From: Eubacteriales bacterium
GTDB taxonomy: Bacteria; Bacillota; Clostridia; Lachnospirales; Lachnospiraceae
DNA: 41,604 bases
Direction: 5' to 3'
Assembly: GCA_030524135.1 (NCBI GenBank)
Contig: JAUNHA010000015.1
Span: forward strand, 7,868 to 49,471
The translations under genes and the position numbers were made by a program. Under the pieces are notes generated by a model. That model was not told the DNA's origin, did no database searches, and was given only the letters and a program-made list of their open reading frames with translations. Of the stretch, positions 15,535-23,049 are shown piece by piece (position 1 is the stretch's first letter; each line of letters begins with the position of its first letter).

Positions 15535-15831
15535 TCAGTCAGCCTTCTTTGCATCCTCGTCGTCATCGTCAAAAAGGAAATCGTCGTCAAAATCATCCTC
15601 GTAATCCTCGAGATAATCCTTAGACATGAACTTGTATACCGCGTAGGAAATGCCTGCAACAAAGGCTACGATGCCGATTGCCGCGAGCACGATGAGAATG
15701 ATGCGTTTTACCTCATACTCCTCTTCCTTCTTCTCATACAGCTCGTTCAGTCTGATCCGGTGCATCAGCTCATCCCATCTGTCGGAAGTGTCGTTTTTAA
15801 GAATGCTCCATTTTTCGTTCAGTCTGTCCAT
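15535..15831 (-). CDS. Small single-pass membrane protein with acidic tail, unknown function
   Basis: 98 residues: a charged N-terminal helix (1-42, RLNEKWSILKNDTSDRWDEL), one transmembrane segment (about 43-66, IILIVLAAIGIVAFVAGISYAVY), and a C-terminus made almost entirely of Asp/Glu (about 70-94, ending DDDDEDAKKAD). I do not recognise a named family. The start is well supported (AAGGAGG, 7 nt before ATG 15831), and codon use looks normal, so it is a real gene. It has its own predicted promoter overlapping the pcrA stop. The acidic tail is probably cytoplasmic or extracellular depending on topology, which I cannot settle. Confidence 0.8.
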   Translation of the reverse strand: MDRLNEKWSILKNDTSDRWDELMHRIRLNELYEKKEEEYEVKRIILIVLAAIGIVAFVAGISYAVYKFMSKDYLEDYEDDFDDDFLFDDDDEDAKKAD

Positions 15832-15882
15832 AAGATTCCTCCTTTATCCCCTGCGCCCTTCGGGCCAGGCTCATTGGTCTTT

Positions 15883-15911
15883 ATTGTATCACACCTTTTG
15901 GAGCTTTGCAA
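15883..15911 (-). promoter_or_regulatory. Predicted promoter overlapping the end of pcrA
   Basis: On the minus strand TTGCAA (15911-15906), 17 nt, TACAAT (15888-15883), with an upstream TG giving an extended -10 (TGATACAAT). It straddles the pcrA stop at 15889 and would produce a leader of about 45 nt with a CCTGGCCC-GAA-GGGC-GCAGG hairpin, serving the small membrane protein gene. Confidence 0.5.
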
Positions 15912-18342
15912 ACCCGGCGAGCATTCTCTTTGTACCCGCCGTATCGAAGTCCACGGTCACCTCGTAGTCCCTCTGGCCGTCTTTGATCTCTGTTACGGTT
16001 CCCTCCCCGTACTTGATATGGCTGACACGGTCTCCCGTCTCATAGTCCGGCTTTTTCTTCGTGATCTCCGCGCCTTTTTTCAAGGTCTGTGCGCCGCGTT
16101 TTGCGCCGCTACCGGTATCGAGAGAACCATAAAGCCCGGTTCGGATGCCGCCTGCGCTTCCCGCAGAACCTGCAGGCGGATAAGTGCCGTAGCCGTCGCT
16201 GTAAACCGTTGTCCCGCGCGCAAAACCGCCGCCCGCAGAAAACAGCGTTTCCTTTCCGGCCCGCGAATAGCCTCCGCTTACGCCGTTTCCTCCGAAGCCG
16301 CGCCGCGGGATCGGATTGTCAAAATCATCGTCGAAGTCCTTCCAGCTTGCAGCCCGTCCGCGAAGAAAAGTCCGGTCGCAGGTCTCATCGGAAAGCTCCT
16401 CGATAAAACGGGAAGGTCGTTCATATCTTGTCTCCCCGTGTATCATACGCTCTCTTGCAGAGCTCAGGCGCAGAGATTTCCGCGCACGTGTGATTCCGAC
16501 GTAGCAGAGTCTCCGTTCCTCTTCCACCTCCGCCTCCGGATCATCCGCGTTGATGGAGGCCTGGGATGGGAATAATCCCTCCTCCATGCCGCAGAGATAG
16601 ACCTTGTCAAATTCCAGCCCCTTTGCAGCATGCAGGGTCATCATCGTGAGCACATCGTCCGTATCATTCCTCCGGTCAAGATCCGAGAGAAGCGACACCT
16701 CTTCCAGAAAGGAAGCGAGCATCTGAAGGCCGTTTGAAGCTGCATCCGGAGATGCCGCAGCTTCTCTCTGAGACGGATGCGCCTCCTCGAAGGAGACCGC
16801 TTTATTGATCAGCTCGTCAATATTCTCCATCCGCGTCTCTGCTTCGATCTCGCCCTCTTTTTTCAGCTCCTCAGCATAGCCGGTCTCATCCCGTACCGCA
16901 AGGATCAGATCCTTCAGGGACGCGCCCGCGGCGGCACGTTTTCTGAGGTCTTCAATGAGCCCGGTAAAACCGGATATCTTCTTTGCGGTACCCTGATTGA
17001 CCCCGGGGATATCCCCGGCGCGAAGCAGTGCGTCATAGAGGCCGATGCCTGCACGCGCCGCATAATCCGCCGCCCTGTCCGCTGTCGTCTGTCCGATGCC
17101 GCGCTTTGGCACATTCAGCACGCGCATGCAGGCAAGATCATCCACGGAATTTGCGATCACGCGCAGATAGGACAGGATGTCCTTGATCTCCCTGCGCTGA
17201 TAGAAGTTAACGCCTCCCACGATAATATAAGGCACATTGCGCTGGATGCACTTCTCCTCGAGAAGACGCGACTGCGCATTGGTCCGGTAGAGCACCGCCT
17301 GATCCTTAAGCGCAAATCCGGACTGAAACGCCTCTTTTACGATCGCGTCCGCCTCGGCTCCCGCCGTCTCATACTCCTGATACTGCGGCTTTTCGCCCTC
17401 CTCATTGGCCGTCCAGAGCGTCTTGTCCTTACGCCCCCGGTTATTCCGGATCACCTCATTTGCTGCCGCGAGAATCTGCTTTGTCGAGCGGTAGTTCTGC
17501 TCAAGCTTGATCACGCGCGCGCCCGGAAAGGACCGCTCAAAGCTCAGGATATTTTCAATATTTGCGCCGCGGAATTTATAGATGGACTGGTCGTCGTCTC
17601 CGACCACACAGAGATTGCGGTAGCGCTCAGAGAGCAGCCTCACGAGCTCAAACTGCACCGTATTGGTATCCTGATACTCGTCCACCATGATATAGCGGAA
17701 GCGCTCCTGATATCCGGAGAGCACCTCCGGGAATTCCTTAAAAAGCCCGACTGTCAGAAGCAGCAGGTCGTCGAAATCCAGAGCATTGTTCTTTTTCAGC
17801 TGTTTTTCGTATTCCGCATAGAGCTTCGCAACGGAACGCGAATAGAGATCGGAGGCCTGCGCCGCAAATTGCTCCGCGTCTATCATTTCATTTTTGGCGG
17901 AGGAAATAACCGACAGCACGGCGCGCTCCCGGTACATCTTGGAATCCAGATTCAGATCGCGGATCACCTGCTTCATAAACGTCCGCTGGTCGTCCGCATC
18001 ATAGATCGTAAAATCGCGCGAATAGCCCAGCCTGTCAATTTCCCGGCGCAGAAAGCGCACACACATGGAATGGAAGGTGGAAACAAACACATTCGCACCG
18101 CCTGTTCCGAGCAGTCCGTCTACACGCTCGCGCATCTCTCCCGCTGCCTTATTCGTAAATGTGATCGCAAGAATCTGCCATGCGGGGATTCCCTGTTCGA
18201 TCAGATATGCGATGCGGTAGGTAAGCACCCTCGTCTTTCCCGAACCGGCTCCCGCCAGAATAAGGAGCGGCCCCTCTGTATGAGAAGCCGCCTCCCTCTG
18301 TCTGTCATTTAAAGTTGCAAGTAATTCTTCCGTATTCGGCAT
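15889..18342 (-). CDS. pcrA: ATP-dependent DNA helicase PcrA (UvrD/Rep family)
   Basis: An 817-residue superfamily 1A 3'-5' helicase acting in repair, replication-fork clearance and transcription-coupled processes. LNDRQREAA (Q motif), P-loop AGAGSGKT 30-37, VDEYQDTN (motif II), GDDDQSIYKFRGA (motif III), EQNYRS (motif IV), TMMTLHAAKGLEFDKV (motif V) and EEERRLCYVGITRAR (motif VI) are all present in order. A Gly/Ser-rich, poorly conserved linker (about 655-755) leads to the C-terminal Tudor-like domain (YETGDRVSHIKYGEGTV), the part that binds RNA polymerase in Bacillus PcrA. AGGAG is 5 nt before the ATG; the start lies 8 nt after the serS stop, so it is cotranscribed with serS. Confidence 0.96.
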   Translation of the reverse strand: MPNTEELLATLNDRQREAASHTEGPLLILAGAGSGKTRVLTYRIAYLIEQGIPAWQILAITFTNKAAGEMRERVDGLLGTGGANVFVSTFHSMCVRFLRREIDRLGYSRDFTIYDADDQRTFMKQVIRDLNLDSKMYRERAVLSVISSAKNEMIDAEQFAAQASDLYSRSVAKLYAEYEKQLKKNNALDFDDLLLLTVGLFKEFPEVLSGYQERFRYIMVDEYQDTNTVQFELVRLLSERYRNLCVVGDDDQSIYKFRGANIENILSFERSFPGARVIKLEQNYRSTKQILAAANEVIRNNRGRKDKTLWTANEEGEKPQYQEYETAGAEADAIVKEAFQSGFALKDQAVLYRTNAQSRLLEEKCIQRNVPYIIVGGVNFYQRREIKDILSYLRVIANSVDDLACMRVLNVPKRGIGQTTADRAADYAARAGIGLYDALLRAGDIPGVNQGTAKKISGFTGLIEDLRKRAAAGASLKDLILAVRDETGYAEELKKEGEIEAETRMENIDELINKAVSFEEAHPSQREAAASPDAASNGLQMLASFLEEVSLLSDLDRRNDTDDVLTMMTLHAAKGLEFDKVYLCGMEEGLFPSQASINADDPEAEVEEERRLCYVGITRARKSLRLSSARERMIHGETRYERPSRFIEELSDETCDRTFLRGRAASWKDFDDDFDNPIPRRGFGGNGVSGGYSRAGKETLFSAGGGFARGTTVYSDGYGTYPPAGSAGSAGGIRTGLYGSLDTGSGAKRGAQTLKKGAEITKKKPDYETGDRVSHIKYGEGTVTEIKDGQRDYEVTVDFDTAGTKRMLAGFAKLQKV

Positions 18343-18350
18343 AAAATCTC

Positions 18351-19667
18351 CTATTTCGAAGCCGCTTTTTCAATCGAATTGTACTTCGGAACAAGCAGGT
18401 CTTTACCGCCCATATAAGGACGCAGCGCCTCCGGAATCTTCACGCTTCCGTCCGCCTGCAGATTGTTCTCAAGGAACGCGATCAGCATACGCGGCGGTGC
18501 CACACAGGTATTATTCAGTGTATGTGCAAGATGATTTCCCTTGTCCTTTGATTTGATGCGGATCTTCAGTCTTCTCGCCTGCGCGTCGCCAAGGTTCGAA
18601 CAGGATCCCACCTCAAAATATTTCTTCTGACGCGGAGACCATGCCTCCACATCACAGGACTTCACCTTGAGATCCGCAAGGTCGCCCGAGCAGCACTCAA
18701 GCTGTCTGACCGGAATATCCAGCGTGCGGAAGAAATCCACGGTATTTTTCCAGAGTACGTCATACCACTTCATCGACTCCTCCGGCTCGCATACCACGAT
18801 CATCTCCTGCTTTTCAAACTGATGAATACGGTATACGCCGCGCTCCTCGATGCCGTGCGCTCCCTTTTCCTTCCGGAAGCACGGAGAATAGGAAGTCATC
18901 GTGATCGGAAGCTTGTCCTCCTCGAGTGTCTGATCGATGAATTTTCCGATCATGGAATGCTCTGAGGTTCCGATCAGATAGAGATCCTCTCCCTCGATCT
19001 TATACATCATCGCATCCATCTCCGCAAAGGACATAACGCCTGTTACGACCCTTGAACGGATCATATACGGCGGGATGCAGTAGGTAAATCCTCTGTCGAT
19101 CATGAAATCGCGCGCATAAGCGATGACTGCCTCATGCAGTCTTGCGATATCTCCCATAAGATAATAGAATCCGTTTCCGGCAACGCGTCCCGCCGCATCC
19201 ATATCGATGCCGTCGAAGGATTCCATGATATCCGTATGATACGGTACGTCAAAATCCGGCACCAGCGGCTCCCCGAAGCGCTGTACCTCAACATTTTCAG
19301 AATCGTCTTTTCCGATCGGTACGGAAGCGTCGATCATCTGCGGGATGACCATCATCTTCTGCGTAAGCTCCTCAGAAAGGCGGCTCCTCTTTTCGGAAAG
19401 GCTGTCGAGGAGCTCCCCGTCCTTTGCGACCTCAGCCTTTGCGGCCTCAGCCTCTTCCTTCTTTCCCTGCGCCATCAGCTTTCCGATCTCCTTTGAGATC
19501 TTGTTGCGCTTTGCGCGAAGATCTTCCTCTTCCTGCTGGATCTTACGAAGCTCGGCATCAAGTGCCACGCACTCATCTACGAGCGGCAGCTTCTGATCCT
19601 GAAACTTCTTTCTGATATTTTCCTTTACGGCTTCCGGATTTTCCCGGACAAATCTGATGTCTAACAT
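18351..19667 (-). CDS. serS: Seryl-tRNA synthetase, divergent subtype
   Basis: A 438-residue class II synthetase that charges tRNA-Ser and feeds Ser-tRNA-Sec where present. The N-terminal tRNA-binding coiled coil spans about 28-108; the catalytic domain has FRKEKGAHGIEERGVYRIHQF (motif 2, about 264-284, given here in part) and the motif 3 region at about 381-400. Two blocks differ from the common bacterial form: TSEHS at 234-238, where TAEVP is usual, and NNTCVAPPRM near 385-394, where GSGLAVGRT is usual. The key arginines of motifs 2 and 3 are kept, so it should be active. AGGAG precedes the ATG. It lies between pdxK and pcrA in one operon. Confidence 0.94.
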   Translation of the reverse strand: MLDIRFVRENPEAVKENIRKKFQDQKLPLVDECVALDAELRKIQQEEEDLRAKRNKISKEIGKLMAQGKKEEAEAAKAEVAKDGELLDSLSEKRSRLSEELTQKMMVIPQMIDASVPIGKDDSENVEVQRFGEPLVPDFDVPYHTDIMESFDGIDMDAAGRVAGNGFYYLMGDIARLHEAVIAYARDFMIDRGFTYCIPPYMIRSRVVTGVMSFAEMDAMMYKIEGEDLYLIGTSEHSMIGKFIDQTLEEDKLPITMTSYSPCFRKEKGAHGIEERGVYRIHQFEKQEMIVVCEPEESMKWYDVLWKNTVDFFRTLDIPVRQLECCSGDLADLKVKSCDVEAWSPRQKKYFEVGSCSNLGDAQARRLKIRIKSKDKGNHLAHTLNNTCVAPPRMLIAFLENNLQADGSVKIPEALRPYMGGKDLLVPKYNSIEKAASK

Positions 19668-19693
19668 CGCGTACTCCTGTGCCTTTTTCAGGC

Positions 19694-20578
19694 TTAATTT
19701 TGTTTTATCTGATCGTACATCGTGCAGGCGAGCTTGTCAAGTATCAGCTCGAATGCAGTTCCTTCATTTACGGGAACCCCCTGCTCCTCCGATACGCGGA
19801 TCGCCTTGCAGATGAAGTCCTGCGCCTTTTTCACCGCGCGCTCAAGGCTCATACCCTGCACAACAGATGTACAGACGATCGAAGAAAAGATATCTCCCGT
19901 TCCGGGTCTCCCGTCTCCCGCCTTTCTGACTGCCAGAAAACGGATATCGTCTCCGTCTGCCACGACATTCATGAAACGCTCATGACGTTCGATCCCGGTA
20001 ATGATCACCTTCCCCGGTCCCATCTCCTGCAGGCGCTTCACCATATTGATCAGCGCCGCCTTGAGCCGCCGCATCGTGTGATCCGGAAATGTCTTTATGA
20101 TCTCCTGGTAATCGGTCCCGGTCAGCAGGCAGGCCTCTGTCAGATTCGGTTTGATCATGGTCGCCTTCTTTACGAGAAGCTCCCTGATCAGCCCGACATG
20201 CGCCATGGTAAAGCCCCGGTAAAGGCTCCCGTGATCCGCCATCGACGGATCAACAAAAATCATGGTGTCCTTTCCTGCGAAATGCTCAATGAAAGCCGCC
20301 GTTTCCCTGACCTGCCGGTCATAGTTCATATAGCCGGTCATAATCCCGTCAAACTGTATTCCGAGCTGTCCCCAGGCCTCTGCATATGCCCCCATGTGAT
20401 CCGTGAAATCAAATTTGTATTCACTCGGAAATCCCGTGTGATTGGAAAGGATCGCCGTCGGAAGCGGGCAGGCCTGTGCCTTCAGACACGATATGATCGG
20501 CAGCATCACTGCTAAGCTGCATCGCCCATACCCCGAAATGTCATTTATTACCGCAATTCTCTTCTGCTTGTCTGTCAT
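19694..20578 (-). CDS. pdxK: Pyridoxal/pyridoxamine kinase
   Basis: A 294-residue PfkB/ribokinase-fold kinase of the PdxK/PdxY/ThiD group that phosphorylates B6 vitamers to build PLP. Seen: INDISGYGRCSLAVMLPIIS and LPTAILSNHTGFPS at the N-terminus (typical of clostridial pyridoxamine kinases), DPSMADHGSLY, KPNLTEACLLTG, and the catalytic GRPGTGDIFSSIV anion-hole motif with its Asp. HMP kinase (ThiD) is less likely given the SNHTG block. CAGGAGA precedes the ATG at 20578. It has its own promoter and leads serS and pcrA. An ECF-type vitamin uptake S component lies just upstream, across a terminator. Confidence 0.85.
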   Translation of the reverse strand: MTDKQKRIAVINDISGYGRCSLAVMLPIISCLKAQACPLPTAILSNHTGFPSEYKFDFTDHMGAYAEAWGQLGIQFDGIMTGYMNYDRQVRETAAFIEHFAGKDTMIFVDPSMADHGSLYRGFTMAHVGLIRELLVKKATMIKPNLTEACLLTGTDYQEIIKTFPDHTMRRLKAALINMVKRLQEMGPGKVIITGIERHERFMNVVADGDDIRFLAVRKAGDGRPGTGDIFSSIVCTSVVQGMSLERAVKKAQDFICKAIRVSEEQGVPVNEGTAFELILDKLACTMYDQIKQN

Positions 20579-20675
20579 CTTGTCTCCTGATTAGTCTTCA
20601 TGCGTATAAATTATTGTATTTCATTGGTTCCGGGTAAAGCTGTTGTCTCCTTGTGACACGTCGGAAACGTAATAT

Positions 20676-20704
20676 AGTATACTATTTCAGTATGATTTTG
20701 TCAC
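20676..20704 (-). promoter_or_regulatory. Promoter of the pdxK-serS-pcrA unit
   Basis: On the minus strand GTGACA (20704-20699), 17 nt, TATACT (20681-20676). The -10 lies inside a 12-bp palindrome ATAGTATACTAT (20674-20685), which may simply be the AT-rich -10 or a small operator. Leader of about 90 nt to the pdxK ATG; I see no riboswitch in it. Confidence 0.6.
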
Positions 20705-20727
20705 CACTTTTTCTATGTGTTTCGAAC

Positions 20728-20766
20728 AAAAAAGCCCCGAAAATACACGTTTCTCGGGACTTTTTA
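20728..20766 (-). terminator. Intrinsic terminator after the ECF S component gene
   Basis: AAAAAG-C-CCCGA (20729-20740) pairs with TCGGG-A-CTTTTT (20754-20765) with one mismatch and a 13-nt loop; U-runs on both strands make it usable in either direction. It ends the murF-to-ECF transcript just before the pdxK promoter. Confidence 0.75.
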
Positions 20767-20773
20767 CCAAACC

Positions 20774-20805
20774 GGTGCTGCGGATTTTCATTTTATCCGC
20801 ACACC
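20774..20805. repeat. Second hairpin in the ECF S component 3' region
   Basis: GGTG-CT-GCGGAT (20774-20785), loop of 9 nt, ATCCGC-A-CACC (20795-20805). Ten paired bases with a small asymmetric bulge, 27 nt past the ECF gene stop. The T-run is only on the plus-strand side (TCGTTTTT), where no gene precedes it. On the minus strand it would act as a 3' stabilising hairpin ahead of the terminator at 20728-20766. Confidence 0.55.
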
Positions 20806-20831
20806 TCGTTTTTAAAATGACAGCCGCAGGC

Positions 20832-21419
20832 TCACCGCTGTCTTCCGGTTTGAAGAATTCCGTAACGTCTGAGCTCCGGACTGAGCGCAAGGTAAATCGG
20901 CACTGCGAGAATTACCGCGATAACTGCGTTGAACAGGGATGCCGCGCCTTTTTCAATCAGCATAAGCTGTACGGCAGGAAGCGGGTTCTGCAGAACGAAG
21001 TAATAAGTCACAAAGGACTTAAGAAGATACAGCACGACATAGAGCAGTGCGCCCGATGCACCGCAGAGCGCATAGCGCGCGGCGGCAGGCATGCCGGAGA
21101 ACGCCTTTCTCTCAAGCATCAGCCCGGCCATAAAGCCCATTGCAAATTTTGTGGCAAAGGTGATCAGCCATTCCACGGGACTGGCCGGCCAGAAGATCAC
21201 GTCAAAAAGGAAAGAACCAAGCCCGGCCGCAAATCCCCCGGGTACCGCGCCCAGAAGGAAACCGGCGAGCAGGCACATGGAATTTCCGAGATGGATCCTC
21301 GTTACGCCCAGTACGGCGGGAATCCTTACTTCTATTTTGGAACCGACAAACACGAGTGCCGCCATCAGTCCGATCAGAGCCAGCATATTCAGGCTGAAAG
21401 CATTCTTTTTCTCATTCAT
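20832..21419 (-). CDS. ECF transporter S component (vitamin-type substrate-binding membrane subunit)
   Basis: A 195-residue protein with about six hydrophobic helices and the ECF S-component pattern: N-terminal NMLALIGLMAALVFVGSKI, then RIHLGNSMCLLAGFLLGAVPGGFAAGLGS (partly quoted), KFAMGFMAGLML and a last helix near 165-185. S components bind one vitamin or metal and need a shared EcfA/A'/T module encoded elsewhere; none is in this window. The frame extends to 21440, but GGGAGG lies 10 nt before ATG 21419. Its place after rpe is where Bacillus has thiN, and the next gene downstream is pdxK, so thiamine-related or B6 substrates are the obvious guesses. I cannot decide from sequence. Confidence 0.8.
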   Translation of the reverse strand: MNEKKNAFSLNMLALIGLMAALVFVGSKIEVRIPAVLGVTRIHLGNSMCLLAGFLLGAVPGGFAAGLGSFLFDVIFWPASPVEWLITFATKFAMGFMAGLMLERKAFSGMPAAARYALCGASGALLYVVLYLLKSFVTYYFVLQNPLPAVQLMLIEKGAASLFNAVIAVILAVPIYLALSPELRRYGILQTGRQR

Positions 21420-21460
21420 TTTAATGAAGCCTCCCTGCATTTATTTTTATCCTCAGCTTC

Positions 21461-21489
21461 ATCATAATCCTGTATCTGTTTATTTGCAA
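21461..21489 (-). promoter_or_regulatory. Predicted internal promoter for the ECF S component
   Basis: On the minus strand TTGCAA (21489-21484), 17 nt, TATGAT (21466-21461), overlapping the rpe stop. It would give a leader of about 35 nt and allow expression apart from the long upstream operon. Based on motif match only. Confidence 0.45.
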
Positions 21490-22145
21490 TACTTTGAAAA
21501 ACAATGTAAAAATTGTTTAATATTCTTCTCAGGCTCACCCTTGAAAACTGAAGAACCCGCAACAATTACATTGGCCCCCGCCTCTAAAATGTCATCGATA
21601 TTTTCGAAGGATGCGCCACCGTCGATCTCGATATCGAAAGAAAGCCCGCGTTCCCTGCGAAGTCCGCACAGACGTCTTATCTTATCCAGCGTATACGGAA
21701 TAAATTTCTGTCCGCCGAAGCCCGGGTTTACTGTCATAAGCAGCACCATGTCAAGTTCCGGCAGGATCTCTGAGACGAGCTCCAGGGGAGAGGCAGGATT
21801 AAGCGCCACCGATGCCTTCGCTCCCGTCTCCTTTACCGCATGGATGCAGCGGTCGAGATGTCTGCAGGCTTCTGCGTGTACCGTAATAATATCCGCTCCG
21901 GCGTCCCGGAAGTCCTTTACGAACCGCGCCGGCTCCTCTACCATAAGATGAACGTCGAACACCTTGTCCGAATACGGCCTTACCGCCTTCAGCACCGGCG
22001 CGCCGAAGGTGATGTTCGGCACAAAATTCCCGTCCATCACATCAATATGCACGTATTGCGCGCCCGCCTCCGACACGCGGCGTACCTCCTCGCCAAGCCT
22101 TGAAAAATCCGCCGACAGAACGGACGGAGAAAGAATATAGTCCAT
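21480..22145 (-). CDS. rpe: Ribulose-phosphate 3-epimerase
   Basis: A 221-residue TIM barrel interconverting ribulose-5-phosphate and xylulose-5-phosphate. Conserved pieces: SPSVLSADFSRLGEEV, VHIDVMDGNFVPNITFG (metal His/Asp), DVHLMVEEP, TVNPGFGGQKF (phosphate loop), IEIDGGA (second catalytic Asp) and ANVIVAGSSVF. The frame is open to 22196, but ATG at 22145 has GGGAGG 5 nt upstream and gives the usual length. It follows rsgA by 16 nt, the standard Firmicutes pairing. Confidence 0.95.
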   Translation of the reverse strand: MDYILSPSVLSADFSRLGEEVRRVSEAGAQYVHIDVMDGNFVPNITFGAPVLKAVRPYSDKVFDVHLMVEEPARFVKDFRDAGADIITVHAEACRHLDRCIHAVKETGAKASVALNPASPLELVSEILPELDMVLLMTVNPGFGGQKFIPYTLDKIRRLCGLRRERGLSFDIEIDGGASFENIDDILEAGANVIVAGSSVFKGEPEKNIKQFLHCFSKYCK

Positions 22146-22161
22146 GAAACCTCCCTTTAAC

Positions 22162-23046
22162 CTAGTATCTGCGCTCCGCTTTCTTTTGTTCTTCATAGAT
22201 CTGCAGATAATTCTCGTAACGCTCCTGTCTGATAAGCCCCTTTGAAAGTGCCCGCTTCACGCCGCAGATCCCCTCCTGTTCCTGTATATGCAGGCAGCCC
22301 GCAAATTTGCATTCCCCTGCATATTCCGAAAACTCCGGAAAGAACTCCTTAACCTCTGCTGCCGGAAGTCCCGGAAGCGAAAGCGAGGTAAATCCCGGCG
22401 TATCGAGCAGATAGGTATTTTCCTCGAGCATAAACAGCTCCGTATGCCTTGTGGTCTGCTTACCGCGCTTTATGCGCTCCGAGAGCGCGCCGACCTCCAT
22501 CCGCTCCTCCGCGTGCAGGAGGTTTGTAAGCGAGGATTTTCCTACGCCGGAAGGCCCCGCAAGTACAGTCGTTTTTCCCCTGAGCTGCTTCCTTACGGCA
22601 TCCGCGTTTCCTTCCTTTACGGAGCCGAAGATCAGCGTATAGCCTGCCGCCTCATAGACGGCGCGGTATTTCTCCGCCGTTTTATTCCGGTCGAGGTCGT
22701 CCTTGTTAAAATAAATGATCACCGGAATCTGCTGCATGCCCATGTATATGAGAAACCGGTCCAGTAAATTGAGGTTGGGATCCGGTTCCCTGAGGGCAAA
22801 TATCACAAGCGCCTGGTCGATATTGGCTGCCGCAGGCCGTATCAGCATATTTTTTCTGGGAAGGACCTCCGTCAGATTTCCTTCCTTTTTTTCTTCTGAC
22901 AGCACTTCAAATGCCGCATTGTCTCCGACGAGGGGCTTAATCCCGTCTTTTCTGAAAATGCCGCGCGCCCGGCAGGCATAAATTCCGGCAGCGCCCGCAT
23001 GGATGTAATAAAAGCCTGCAATCGCCTTGATGATCTTTCCTTCCAT
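22162..23046 (-). CDS. rsgA: Ribosome small subunit-dependent GTPase RsgA
   Basis: A 294-residue circularly permuted GTPase that checks late 30S maturation. Order of motifs: OB fold (1-65), G4 NKDD 114-117, G1 P-loop GPSGVGKS 164-171, G3 DTPG 215-218, then the C-terminal zinc knuckle with Cys246, Cys251, His253 and Cys261. The His-to-last-Cys spacing is 7, slightly longer than in many homologues. GAGG lies 6 nt before the ATG and the start is 3 nt from the prkC stop. In Bacillus the homologue (CpgA) is phosphorylated by PrkC, encoded next door. Confidence 0.95.
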   Translation of the reverse strand: MEGKIIKAIAGFYYIHAGAAGIYACRARGIFRKDGIKPLVGDNAAFEVLSEEKKEGNLTEVLPRKNMLIRPAAANIDQALVIFALREPDPNLNLLDRFLIYMGMQQIPVIIYFNKDDLDRNKTAEKYRAVYEAAGYTLIFGSVKEGNADAVRKQLRGKTTVLAGPSGVGKSSLTNLLHAEERMEVGALSERIKRGKQTTRHTELFMLEENTYLLDTPGFTSLSLPGLPAAEVKEFFPEFSEYAGECKFAGCLHIQEQEGICGVKRALSKGLIRQERYENYLQIYEEQKKAERRY

Positions 23047-23049
23047 CTT

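Noticed and set aside
16777..18312. Long open frame antisense to pcrA (about 510 codons)
   Set aside because: No ribosome binding site or known domain; explained by codon bias of the real helicase gene.
20674..20685. ATAGTATACTAT as a dedicated operator
   Set aside because: It coincides with the pdxK -10 box and is short and AT-rich; symmetry may be accidental.
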